Shown: positions 26,353 to 34,846 of the stretch, one piece after another
Layout of the letters: each line of letters starts with the position of its first letter
Numbering within the stretch: the stretch's first letter is position 1
From: a bacterium
GTDB taxonomy: Bacteria; Joyebacterota; Joyebacteria; Joyebacterales; Joyebacteraceae
Direction of reading: 5' to 3'
DNA: 61,033 nucleotides
Assembly: GCA_025774245.1 (NCBI GenBank)
Contig: JALGWI010000009.1
Span: forward strand, 1-61,033
Position numbers and translations under genes: made by a program
The notes under the pieces: generated by a model
What the model saw: only the letters and a program-made list of their open reading frames with translations
Databases searched by the model: none
What the model was told of the DNA's origin: nothing

Positions 26353-28446
26353 ATGACGACCGAGCAGAAAACCGAGAAGCACGAGGAGGCGCCGGACGCC
26401 CCGAAGCTCAGCTTCCGCGAGCACGTCTCGTGGATCTGGCGCTACTGGCGGCCGCACAAGTCCGTCCTCGTGTTCCTCGGGCTCTTCACCCTCGTCTCGA
26501 CGACCGTCGCGGTCGCCTATCCGCTGGTCTTCCGGTGGGTGATCGACCGCGTGTCCGGCATCCTCGAGGCGACGGAGGGGACGGACGCCGCGGCCGACAT
26601 CCGCAAGGTGATGCTCATTCTCGGGGCGATCCTCCTCGGGCACTTCGTGGCGCGGCTCTACCCTGCTGCGCGCGCCCTCGTCAACGCGCGGCTCGAGCGC
26701 GACATCCGGGACGACGTCTTCGGCGAGCTCATGAAGAAGGACTACCACTTCAACAATACCTTCAGGACGGGCGACGTCGTGACGAGGCTCACCGACGACG
26801 TCGGCGAGTGGCCGAAGGTCGCGTGGTTCGCGTGCTCGGGCATCTTCCGCGCCGTCGAGTCGAGTTCGAAGCTCATCTTCTGTCTCATTGTGATGATCAT
26901 GATGAACGGGAAGCTGACGGGGCTCTCCGTCCTGCCGTTGCCGATCATGATGTGGGTCTTCTACAGCCTCCGTCACCGGATGCGGTACTACATGGAGGAG
27001 TCGCAGAGGAGCGTCTCGAAGACGAACAACCTCCTCGAGTCGGCGTTCACCGGGATCCGGATCGTCAAGGCGTTCCGGGCGGAGGACGCGCAATCGAAGC
27101 GGATGTCGGCGATCCTGAAGGAGCGGGTCGCCGTCCTCCTCGGGCTCCTCAAGCTCCAGATGATCATGTGGTCGCTCGACACGTTCGCGAGCAGACTGGG
27201 CCAGATGATCGTGATCGCGTACGGCGGGTTCCTCGTCATCCAGGGCGAGCTCACGGTCGGGACGCTCTTCGCGTTCTACGTCTACCTCGACATGCTGACG
27301 CATCCGATGATGGACGTGCCGTTCCTCTTCATGACCGGCCAGCAGGCGTTCGTCTCGATCGACCGGATCGACGAGATCAAGACGTTCCCGATAACCGAGG
27401 CCCGCCCGCAGGGCGAGGAACTCGACCGGGTAGACGATATCGTCTTCGACGGCGTCTCGTTCTCGTACGACGGGTCGAGGAAGAACCTCGAGGACGTCAA
27501 GTTCACGGTGAAGGCGGGAACGCGCGTCGCCGTCGTCGGGCCGGTCGCGAGCGGGAAGTCGACCGTGCTCAAGCTCATAGCCGGGATCCTGACGCCCCAG
27601 AAGGGAGAGATCCTCCTGAACGGCCGGTCGCTCACCGAGTGGGACTGGGACTCGTTCCGCGTGCGCATCGGCTACGTGCCTCAGGAAGCGGTGCTCTTCT
27701 CGCAGTCGATCGAGGACAACGTGATCTTCGGGCGGGCGTCGCTCGCCGACATGCTGCCCGAGGGGGTGATCTACGGCGAGGACGACGCGCCCGCCGTCGA
27801 AGGCGCGCGCGGAGGAGACGGTGGTGGCGACGGTGAGGCCGGCGGCGGCGACGGGCGCGGCACGTCTCCGGGCGACGGCTCGGGCGACGGCTCGGGCGAC
27901 GAGCATCTCCCGGCCCCGACCGACGCCGACCGGCGTTCGGCCAGGCTCTGGGCGCGCTACTGCCTCTCGATCGCGCAGATGGACGCCGACCTCGACCTGC
28001 TGCCGAAGGGGATCGACACGGTCGTCGGTCAGAAGGGCGAGCTCGTCTCCGGAGGGCAGAAGCAGAGGATCGCGATCGCGCGCGCGCTCGCCGGTCGTCC
28101 GCAGGTGCTCCTCCTCGACGACTGCACCGCGGCCCTGGACGCGCAGAACGAGGATCGCTTCTGGACGCGGCTCGACCAAGAGGCCGACGGGCAGATCTGC
28201 TTCGTCGTCTCGCACCGGCTCGCGACGATCCGCCGGGCCGATTCGATCCTCGTTCTCGACGACGGACGGCTGGTCGACCAGGGAACCCACGACGAGCTCG
28301 TCTTGCGCTGCGCGACGTATCAGGAGTTCCTCCAGACCGAGCGGAGGAAGGCGCACCTCGGGATGGTGAGGGGCGCCGCCGGCGGGGGAGGTCGGGCGGC
28401 AGAGGGCGTGATTCCGTCGAAGAAGAGCATCGACGCGGAGCCGTAG
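26353..28446 (+). CDS. ABC exporter half-transporter with degenerate Walker B and Gly/Asp insert
   Basis: 697 aa. Membrane domain (about 30-340) and nucleotide-binding domain with Walker A GPVASGKST (396-404), signature LVSGGQKQR (about 564) and LLLDDCTAALD. Asp590 stands where the catalytic Glu is expected, as in the degenerate subunit of heterodimeric exporters such as TM287/288 and BmrC/D (family knowledge). Between the Q-loop and the signature is an inserted segment (about 480-520) rich in Gly, Asp and Ser, in the helical subdomain that normally contacts the membrane domain. It lies 78 bp after the partner gene, without a visible promoter. Confidence 0.93.
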   Translation: MTTEQKTEKHEEAPDAPKLSFREHVSWIWRYWRPHKSVLVFLGLFTLVSTTVAVAYPLVFRWVIDRVSGILEATEGTDAAADIRKVMLILGAILLGHFVARLYPAARALVNARLERDIRDDVFGELMKKDYHFNNTFRTGDVVTRLTDDVGEWPKVAWFACSGIFRAVESSSKLIFCLIVMIMMNGKLTGLSVLPLPIMMWVFYSLRHRMRYYMEESQRSVSKTNNLLESAFTGIRIVKAFRAEDAQSKRMSAILKERVAVLLGLLKLQMIMWSLDTFASRLGQMIVIAYGGFLVIQGELTVGTLFAFYVYLDMLTHPMMDVPFLFMTGQQAFVSIDRIDEIKTFPITEARPQGEELDRVDDIVFDGVSFSYDGSRKNLEDVKFTVKAGTRVAVVGPVASGKSTVLKLIAGILTPQKGEILLNGRSLTEWDWDSFRVRIGYVPQEAVLFSQSIEDNVIFGRASLADMLPEGVIYGEDDAPAVEGARGGDGGGDGEAGGGDGRGTSPGDGSGDGSGDEHLPAPTDADRRSARLWARYCLSIAQMDADLDLLPKGIDTVVGQKGELVSGGQKQRIAIARALAGRPQVLLLDDCTAALDAQNEDRFWTRLDQEADGQICFVVSHRLATIRRADSILVLDDGRLVDQGTHDELVLRCATYQEFLQTERRKAHLGMVRGAAGGGGRAAEGVIPSKKSIDAEP

Positions 28447-28508
28447 CCGCGCCGCCGTTGCACGGCGAGTAAGCGGCGGCACGCCGAGATGTTCGCGAGG
28501 GCCACACC

Positions 28509-29036
28509 GTGACGCTCGAAAAGGGAGTCGCCAGGGCCTTTCAGATGGACGACGCCACGTGGGCGCGCCACTCCAATCCGTGGAGTGTGTGGACGCGGTT
28601 CACGGTGATGCCCCTCATCATACTGGCCGTCTGGAGCCGCGCGTGGCTCGGGTGGTACTCGCTCATCCCCATCGGACTCTCACTCGCGTGGACGTGGCTG
28701 AACCCGCGCGTCTTCGTCGCGCCGCGATCGACCGACGCCTGGACGTCGAGGAGCGTCTTCGGAGAGAGGATCTGGCTCGCGCGGAAGGAAGAGCCCGTTC
28801 CGGAACGGCACACGGTTCTGCCGAACGTCCTGAACGTCGTCGGGGCCGCGGGGGTTCCGCTGATCGCGTGGGGAGTCTACCGCTTCTCCGTGTGGCCGAC
28901 GCTGCTCGGCTGCGCGCTCGTCTACGCGGGGAAGCTCTGGTACCTCGATCGGATGGTCTGGCTCTTCGACGACGTGAGCCGCGACGAACCGAAGTACGCC
29001 GCGTGGATCTACACGAAGGACGATTCGGGGAGCTGA
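28509..29036 (+). CDS. Small membrane protein (DUF6653-like)
   Basis: 175 aa. It contains MDDATWARHSNPWSVWTR followed by hydrophobic stretches (LIILAVWSRAWLGWYSLIPI; VLNVVGAAGVPLIAW; LLGCALVYAGKLWYL). The Trp-rich N-terminal motif is what I recall of DUF6653, and the assignment is tentative. The function is unknown. It is the last gene before the convergent terminator at 29062 and probably part of the ABC exporter transcript (62-bp gap). Confidence 0.72.
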   Translation: MTLEKGVARAFQMDDATWARHSNPWSVWTRFTVMPLIILAVWSRAWLGWYSLIPIGLSLAWTWLNPRVFVAPRSTDAWTSRSVFGERIWLARKEEPVPERHTVLPNVLNVVGAAGVPLIAWGVYRFSVWPTLLGCALVYAGKLWYLDRMVWLFDDVSRDEPKYAAWIYTKDDSGS

Positions 29037-29061
29037 CGCCAGCGTACCGAGACGACGAAGA

Positions 29062-29093
29062 ACTCCCCCCGGGGCGGGCGCCGTGGGGGGAGT
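29062..29093. terminator. Bidirectional terminator hairpin
   Basis: A 9-bp stem ACTCCCCCC/GGGGGGAGT with a 14-nt GC-rich loop lies between convergent genes ending at 29036 (+) and 29101 (-). It can serve both strands. Confidence 0.75.
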
Positions 29094-29100
29094 CGTTCGT

Positions 29101-31458
29101 CTAAGGCAGGCCCTGCTCCGTGCGGGAGATGATCTCGTCCTGGAGCGCGCGGGAGATGTCGCAGAAGTAGTCGCTGTATCCCGCGACGCGGACGATGAGG
29201 TCGCGGTGCTCCTCGGGATGCTCCTGCGCGTCGCGGAGGGTGTCGGCCGAGACCACGTTGAACTGGACGTGGTGTCCGCCGAGCCGGAAGTACGTCCGGA
29301 CGAGGCCGGCGAGCCGGTCGAGGTCGTCCTCCTCTGCCAGCGCCTCGGGCGTGAACTTCATGTTGAGAAGCGTTCCCCCCGTTCTCGCGTGGTCCATCTT
29401 CGCTGCCGACAGGAACACGGCCGTCGGCCCGCGGCGGTCGGCGCCCTGTACCGGGGAGATGCCTTCCGACAGTGGCGTCCACGCTCTCCGGCCGTCCGGC
29501 GTAGCGCCGGTCACCGATCCGAAGTATACGTGGCACGTCGTCGGCAGCATGTCGATGTGGTAGTTCCCGCCGCGCTGGTTCGGCCGCCCGTCGATGGCGT
29601 CGAAGTAGGCGTTGAAGACGTGCTGCATCAGCTCGTCGGCCTCGTCGTCGTCGTTGCCCCACTTCGGCGAACGGTTCGCGAGGATCTGACGGAGGCGCCC
29701 CGCCCCATCGAAGTCCGCGAGCAGGGCCTCGAGGAAGTCGCCCATCGACACCGTCCCGTCGCGGAAGATGTGTTTCCTGATCGCGGCGAGGCTGTCGGTG
29801 ATCGTCCCGATCCCGACGCCCTGGATGTACGACGTGTTGTAGCGCGCGCCGCCCTCGTTGTAGTCGAGCCCGTTTGCGATGCAGTCGTCGGTGATGAGCG
29901 ACAGAAACGGTGCCGGCATCCTCTCGGCGTAGATCCGCTCGATCGTGTCGTTCCCGCGGATCTTGATGTCGAGGAAGTGGCACATCTGCGTCTCGAACGC
30001 GCGCAGGAGATCCTCGAAGTCGACGAACGCGCGCGGGTCGCCGGTCCTGGGACCGAGCTGCATCCCGGTGCGGGGATCGACGCCGTCGTTCAGAGCGAGT
30101 TCCAGGACCTTCGGGAGGTTGAAGTACCCCGTCAGGATGTACGCCTCCTTGCCGAAGGCGCCCGTCTCTACGCACCCGCTCGTCCCGCCCTCCCGCGCGT
30201 CCTCGAGGCTCTTCCCCTGGCGGACCAGCTCGTCGACGACGCGGTCGGAGTTGAAGACCGAAGGGAACCCGTAGCCCTTACGGATGACGCGGGACGCCTC
30301 TTTGAGAAACCGGTCGGGCGTCTTGGATGAGATCTGCACGTTCTGGCTCGGCTGGAGGATGTGCATCTCGTCGATCACTTCGAGGAGGAGGTAGCTGACC
30401 TCGTTCGAGCCGTCGTCGCCGTTCCTCGTCTGTCCGGCGAGGTTGATGTTCGCGAAGTCGGTGTACGTCCCGCTCTCGGCCGCCGTGACGCCGACCTTGG
30501 GCGGCGCAGGCTGGTTGTTGAACTTGACGAAGAAGCACTCGAGGAGCTCCTTCGCGTCGTCGCGCGCCAGGCTTCCGTCCGCGATGCCGCGATCGTAGAA
30601 CGGGCCCAGGTGCTGGTCGAGGTGGCCCGGGCTGAAGGCGTCCCATCCGTTCAACTCGGTGATCACCGCGAGGTGGCAGAACCAGTATGCCTGGAGCGCC
30701 TCGTGGAAGTTCCGCGGGGCGTGCGCCGGGACGCGCGTGCAGGCCGCAGCTATCGTCGCGAGCTCCGCCCGGCGCGCTGGATCGGTCTCGTCCGCGGCCA
30801 TCTCGCGGGCGAGCGCGGCGTGCCGCTCGGCGAAGAGGACGACGGCGTCGGCGGCGATCTCCATCGCCCGGAGCTGCTCGCGGCGGTGATCGGCGCGCGG
30901 GTCGTCGGGATCGAGCCGCTCCAGGGCTTCTGCGATCTCGGCCTTGAACGCGAGCATGCCCTTCGCGTAGATCTTCCCGTCGGCGACCGTGTGGCCCGGC
31001 GCGCGCTGCTCCATGAACTCCGTGTAGACGCCGGCCTCGTAGGCCTCCTTCCACTCGGACTCGAGCGCGTCGAAGATCACGTCGCGCAGGCTCCTGCCTC
31101 GCCAGAACGGGATGATCTCCTTCTCGTAGACGTCCGCGATGCCGGGCGGAACGCCGTAGCTCGTTTTCTCGCGGTCGTTCAGAATCCGGAGGTCGTCGAG
31201 GCTGTGGCAGGTCAGTTCGGGGTAGGTGGGTGTCGCCTTGGGCGCGGGTCCGCGCTCGCCGACGATGAGCTCGTCGGCGCCGATCGCGATCGCCTTCTTC
31301 TCGCAGACGTGTCGGAACGCGAGCGCGCGAAGGACGGGCGTCGAGTGCTTCCCCTCGTTCTCCCGATAGAACTCCGTCATGAGCCACGCGCGCTCGGCGG
31401 AGATCGTCGGTGTCGCCGCGAGGGTCGCGTCTCTCAGGCGCTCTACGCGTTCGGTCAT
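29101..31458 (-). CDS. hypD: Glycyl radical enzyme, probably trans-4-hydroxy-L-proline dehydratase type
   Basis: 785 aa. The glycyl radical loop RVAGYSDYF (radical Gly760) is near the C-terminus and the thiyl radical loop SGCVETGAFG holds Cys429 and Glu431. A C-x-E arrangement marks the dehydratase/lyase branch rather than pyruvate formate-lyase. The flanking GKEAYILTGYFNLPK, a His in APGHTVADG (156) and GWDAFSPGHLDQ (Asp273) look most like HypD, which dehydrates trans-4-hydroxyproline to pyrroline-5-carboxylate. Length also fits. Choline or diol lyase is less likely, but the substrate needs active-site comparison. The activating enzyme is encoded 18 bp upstream. It implies at least facultative anaerobic metabolism, since the radical is oxygen-sensitive. 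Confidence 0.85.
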   Translation of the reverse strand: MTERVERLRDATLAATPTISAERAWLMTEFYRENEGKHSTPVLRALAFRHVCEKKAIAIGADELIVGERGPAPKATPTYPELTCHSLDDLRILNDREKTSYGVPPGIADVYEKEIIPFWRGRSLRDVIFDALESEWKEAYEAGVYTEFMEQRAPGHTVADGKIYAKGMLAFKAEIAEALERLDPDDPRADHRREQLRAMEIAADAVVLFAERHAALAREMAADETDPARRAELATIAAACTRVPAHAPRNFHEALQAYWFCHLAVITELNGWDAFSPGHLDQHLGPFYDRGIADGSLARDDAKELLECFFVKFNNQPAPPKVGVTAAESGTYTDFANINLAGQTRNGDDGSNEVSYLLLEVIDEMHILQPSQNVQISSKTPDRFLKEASRVIRKGYGFPSVFNSDRVVDELVRQGKSLEDAREGGTSGCVETGAFGKEAYILTGYFNLPKVLELALNDGVDPRTGMQLGPRTGDPRAFVDFEDLLRAFETQMCHFLDIKIRGNDTIERIYAERMPAPFLSLITDDCIANGLDYNEGGARYNTSYIQGVGIGTITDSLAAIRKHIFRDGTVSMGDFLEALLADFDGAGRLRQILANRSPKWGNDDDEADELMQHVFNAYFDAIDGRPNQRGGNYHIDMLPTTCHVYFGSVTGATPDGRRAWTPLSEGISPVQGADRRGPTAVFLSAAKMDHARTGGTLLNMKFTPEALAEEDDLDRLAGLVRTYFRLGGHHVQFNVVSADTLRDAQEHPEEHRDLIVRVAGYSDYFCDISRALQDEIISRTEQGLP

Positions 31459-31476
31459 GCGTTCATCTGCCTCCGT

Positions 31477-32388
31477 CTATCCGCCCGTTCTGACTTCGAG
31501 TCCGTAGTCCCCGAGGATCTCGGCGATCCCGTCGAGCGTCGCACGCGGCGAGGCGGGCACCTCACCGTGATCCCACGGGCGCTCGAGCCTCGCGTACTTG
31601 TCGGCGGCGGTCCGGTGGAAGGGGAGGAGGTGAACCTGCCGCGTGTTCGACAGAGACGAAACGAACCGGCCGAGAGCGTCGATGTTCGTCCGGTCGTCGG
31701 TGACGCCCGGGATCACGGGGAAGCGGACCCAGACGCGCGCCCCCGTTTCGTCGAGCGCCTTCAGGTTCTCGAGGATGGGGGCAAGCGCAACCCCCGTGTG
31801 CTTCTGATGCCGGTTCTCGTCGAGCAGTTTCAGGTCGAAGAGGAAGAGATCGGTGAGCCCGGCGATTCCGAGGAGGACCCGGCTGTCGGCCGCCCCGCTC
31901 GTGTCGACGGCGGTGTGGATACCCCGGTCGCGGCAGCTGGCCAGGCAGGCGGAGAGGAACTCCGGCTGCGCCAGCGGCTCGCCGCCCGAGAACGTCACGC
32001 CGCCCCCGGTCTCTTCGTAGAAGGGACGGTCCCGCTCGACCTCCGAGAGGACGCGGTCGACCGGGAGCTCCCGGCCGACGAGACGGCGGGCGCCGGCCGT
32101 GCACGCTTCGACGCACCGCCCGCACCGCACGCAGAGGCTCCGGTCGGTCGACTTCCGTCCGTCGGGACCGACGAGTGGAGGAACCGGGCACGCCTCGACG
32201 CAGGCTCCGCAGTGCTCGCACCGATCGGCCACGAGGAGGATCTCGGGGTCGGCCGAGAGTCCCTCGGGGTTGTGGCACCAGGTGCACGACAGCGGACAGC
32301 CCTTCAGGAACACGGTCGTCCGGATCCCCGGGCCGTCGTGGATCGCGTAGCGCTGGATGTTGAAGATGATGCCCGTGGGACGGTCCAT
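31477..32388 (-). CDS. Glycyl radical enzyme activating protein
   Basis: 303 aa from ATG 32388. This start gives MDRPTGIIFNIQRYAIHDGPG, the usual N-terminus; upstream in-frame codons are Arg/Pro-rich noise. Radical SAM motif CPLSCTWC (Cys31, 35, 38). Between it and the barrel lies a two-cluster ferredoxin insert (CEHCGACVEAC, 57-67; CVRCGRCVEAC, 86-96), typical of activases for dehydratase-type glycyl radical enzymes. It generates the Gly760 radical on the downstream enzyme using S-adenosylmethionine. The putative -10 box ends 6 nt before the ATG and no Shine-Dalgarno is present, so translation may be leaderless. Confidence 0.93.
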   Translation of the reverse strand: MDRPTGIIFNIQRYAIHDGPGIRTTVFLKGCPLSCTWCHNPEGLSADPEILLVADRCEHCGACVEACPVPPLVGPDGRKSTDRSLCVRCGRCVEACTAGARRLVGRELPVDRVLSEVERDRPFYEETGGGVTFSGGEPLAQPEFLSACLASCRDRGIHTAVDTSGAADSRVLLGIAGLTDLFLFDLKLLDENRHQKHTGVALAPILENLKALDETGARVWVRFPVIPGVTDDRTNIDALGRFVSSLSNTRQVHLLPFHRTAADKYARLERPWDHGEVPASPRATLDGIAEILGDYGLEVRTGG

Positions 32389-32394
32389 GCGTCG

Positions 32395-32423
32395 AGCGTA
32401 GCCCCGGGTGCGCAGCGTGTCAA
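32395..32423 (-). promoter_or_regulatory. Sigma70-type promoter, predicted leaderless
   Basis: On the minus strand TTGACA-N17-TACGCT. The -10 box is followed by only 6 nt before the ATG at 32388, placing the expected transcription start at or next to the start codon. No ribosome site is seen. Confidence 0.65.
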
Positions 32424-32510
32424 CCGGGGCGGCGGGGGTGCGGCCGGGGCGCGGCCGGGGGCGGCGCCGGGCTCCCGTGCGGGCGCCCACCGCGAGGGCT
32501 GGTACGGCGC

Positions 32511-32539
32511 TTGATAGGGTGGGCTCTGGCGGCTATTAT
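32511..32539 (+). promoter_or_regulatory. Sigma70-type promoter of the phosphoesterase operon
   Basis: TTGATA-N17-TATTAT, divergent from the glycyl radical operon promoter about 90 bp away. It lies 37 nt before ATG 32576, with GGAGG between. Confidence 0.75.
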
Positions 32540-32575
32540 ATGGAGTGCGATCCACCACTCGCGCGACGGAGGCGT

Positions 32576-34846
32576 ATGTCCGCATCGAGCAAGAAACTAG
32601 CCTTCCTCACGGCCGCGGTCGCCGCGGCCGTGCTGTACCCTGCCCAGGCCCACGCATACGTGGGGCCCGGCGCGGGCTTCGCCGTCGTGGGCTCGCTCGC
32701 GGTCGTCTTCATCACGTTCTTCCTCGCCCTGGGCTCGCTCATCTCGTGGCCGTTCCGGACGCTCCGCCGCCTGATCCGCGCGCGGCACCTCCGGGGACCG
32801 AGCGAGATCAAACGCGCGATCGTGCTCGGGCTCGACGGGCTCGACCCTGTCATCACGAAGGGATTCATGGAGGAGGGAAAGCTCCCCAATTTCCGGAGGC
32901 TGGCCGACCAGGGTTCCTTCAAGCTCCTGGAGACTGCGTGCCCGTCGATGTCGCCGGTGGCGTGGTCGACCTTCGCGACGGGCGTCGACGCGTCGCGGCA
33001 CAACATCTTCGACTTCCTCGGAAGGGACGAGAAGACCTACTTCCCGATCCTCTCCTCGACGCGCATCACGACCCCCGAACGGACGCTCAAGCTCGGGAAG
33101 TACCGCGTTCCGATCGGCAAACCCTCGATCCGCCTCATGCGGAAGAGCCGCCCGTTCTGGTCGGTCCTCGACGACTGCTACATCCCGTGCCACATCCTGC
33201 GCGTGCCGATCACGTTCCCGCCCGAGAAGCTCAAGAACGGCGTCCTCCTCTCGGCGATGTGCGTGCCCGACCTGCGCGGGAGCCAGGGGAGCTTCACCGT
33301 GTTCACGACCGACCGCGAGAAGGCCGGATCGTACACTGGAGGTGCCCTCATCCTGATCGAGCGCGAGGGCAACGTCGTCAGGGGCGAGCTGCCCGGCCCG
33401 CCGTCTCCGTTCACCGAAGGGCACGAGGCGCTCACGGTTTCGTTCGAGGCGGAGATCGACGAGTTCGACGATGTCGTCGCGTTCGACTTCGACGGGAACG
33501 AGTTCGTCCTGGAGGCGGCGGAGTACTCGGACTGGCTGCCGCTCGAGTTCAACGCGGGCCTCGGCGTCAAGGTGAAAGGCATCGTCAGGGTCTACGTGAC
33601 GTCGGTGTCTCCCCACTTCGAGCTCTACGTCACGCCGATCAACATCGATCCGGACAGCCCGGCGATGCCGATCAGCGAACCGTCGATGTTCTCGCAGTAC
33701 CTCGCCAAGCTCCAGGGCCGCTACGCGACGCTCGGGCTCGCCGAGGACACGTGGGCGCTGAACGAGCGGATGATCGACGAGAAGGCGTTCCTCGAGCAGA
33801 CCTACCTCATCCACGAGGAGCGCGAGCGCATGTTCATGAACTCGCTCGCGAAGAACCGGAGCGGGCTCACGGTGGTCGTCTTCGACGCGACCGACCGCAT
33901 CCAGCACATGTTCCTGAGGTACCTCGACGACGACCATCCCTCGAACCGAGACAAGGACCACGAGCACCACAAGGGTGCGATCGAGGACCTCTACGTGAGG
34001 ATGGACGAGCTGCTCGGGCGCGTCATGCGGCAGGTCGACGATTCGACGCTGCTGCTCGTCATCTCCGACCACGGCTTCAAGCAGTTCAAGCGCGGCGTGA
34101 ACCTGAACACGTGGGCGCTCGAGAACGGCTACATGTTCGCGGAGGGGAACGGCGGCGCGGACGGCGGCGCGACCGGCGGATCGGGGAGTGGGGCCGGCGG
34201 TGACGCGTCGGGCGACGGTCCGGGAAACGGCGACGGCGCCGAGGCCTGCGATTTCGGCGCGTACTGCGCGCCGGGCGAGGGCGCGAGCGCGGTCGGCGAG
34301 TACCTGCGCGGCGTCGACTGGTCGAGGACGAAGATGTTCCAGCTCGGCCTCTCCGGGATCTACATCAACCGGCGCGGGAGGGAGGCGCAGGGCATCGTCA
34401 AGTCGGACGAGTACCGGGCCTTGAAGCGCGAGCTCAAGGAGAAACTCGAGGGCCTCGTCGACCCCGAGACGGGCGAGCGCGCCATCACGTCGGTCTACGA
34501 CACCGAGGAGATCATGGACGGGCCGTACGTGGAGAACGCGCCCGACCTCATCATCGGCTACAACATCGGGTACCGGGCGTCGTGGGACGCCGCGGTGGGG
34601 AAGTCGAGCGCGGCGGTCCTCGAGGACAACGTCAAGTCGTGGAGCGGCGACCACTGCATCGATTACAGGCTCGTGCCGGGCGTCCTCTTCTCGAACAGGA
34701 AGGTGACGGCTGACCGGGCGGGCCTCATCGACATCGGCCCGTCGATCCTCGATCTTTTCGGGGTGAAGATCCCCGACTACATGCGCGGACGATCGGTCTT
34801 TCGGCAGGAAACGAACAAGGACGGCACCAGTGGGAATGACGCGTAG
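32576..34846 (+). CDS. Alkaline-phosphatase-superfamily (type I phosphodiesterase) protein, membrane-anchored
   Basis: 756 aa from ATG 32576 (GGAGG 5' of it). The N-terminus has a signal-like segment ending PAQAHA and a second hydrophobic stretch VVGSLAVVFITFFLALGSL, so it is exported and probably anchored. Metal and nucleophile positions of the phosphodiesterase/nucleotide pyrophosphatase fold are present: Asp87 (GLDGLD), Ser126 in MSPVAWSTF at the nucleophile position (by alignment inference), DATDRIQH, Asp498/His499 in ISDHGF and His693 in SGDHCIDY. A Gly/Asp-rich insert occupies about 524-557. The substrate is unknown; phospholipid, glycan phosphate and nucleotide esters are all possible. 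It overlaps the next gene by 17 nt. Confidence 0.88.
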   Translation: MSASSKKLAFLTAAVAAAVLYPAQAHAYVGPGAGFAVVGSLAVVFITFFLALGSLISWPFRTLRRLIRARHLRGPSEIKRAIVLGLDGLDPVITKGFMEEGKLPNFRRLADQGSFKLLETACPSMSPVAWSTFATGVDASRHNIFDFLGRDEKTYFPILSSTRITTPERTLKLGKYRVPIGKPSIRLMRKSRPFWSVLDDCYIPCHILRVPITFPPEKLKNGVLLSAMCVPDLRGSQGSFTVFTTDREKAGSYTGGALILIEREGNVVRGELPGPPSPFTEGHEALTVSFEAEIDEFDDVVAFDFDGNEFVLEAAEYSDWLPLEFNAGLGVKVKGIVRVYVTSVSPHFELYVTPINIDPDSPAMPISEPSMFSQYLAKLQGRYATLGLAEDTWALNERMIDEKAFLEQTYLIHEERERMFMNSLAKNRSGLTVVVFDATDRIQHMFLRYLDDDHPSNRDKDHEHHKGAIEDLYVRMDELLGRVMRQVDDSTLLLVISDHGFKQFKRGVNLNTWALENGYMFAEGNGGADGGATGGSGSGAGGDASGDGPGNGDGAEACDFGAYCAPGEGASAVGEYLRGVDWSRTKMFQLGLSGIYINRRGREAQGIVKSDEYRALKRELKEKLEGLVDPETGERAITSVYDTEEIMDGPYVENAPDLIIGYNIGYRASWDAAVGKSSAAVLEDNVKSWSGDHCIDYRLVPGVLFSNRKVTADRAGLIDIGPSILDLFGVKIPDYMRGRSVFRQETNKDGTSGNDA

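Noticed and set aside
26353-28446. Pseudogene call because of missing catalytic Glu
   Set aside because: Walker A, signature and membrane domain are intact, and degenerate sites are normal in one subunit of heterodimeric exporters.
31459-32388. Classic pyruvate formate-lyase and its activase
   Set aside because: The thiyl loop is GCVET with Cys-x-Glu and the activase has the extra two-cluster insert, both pointing to the dehydratase/lyase branch instead.
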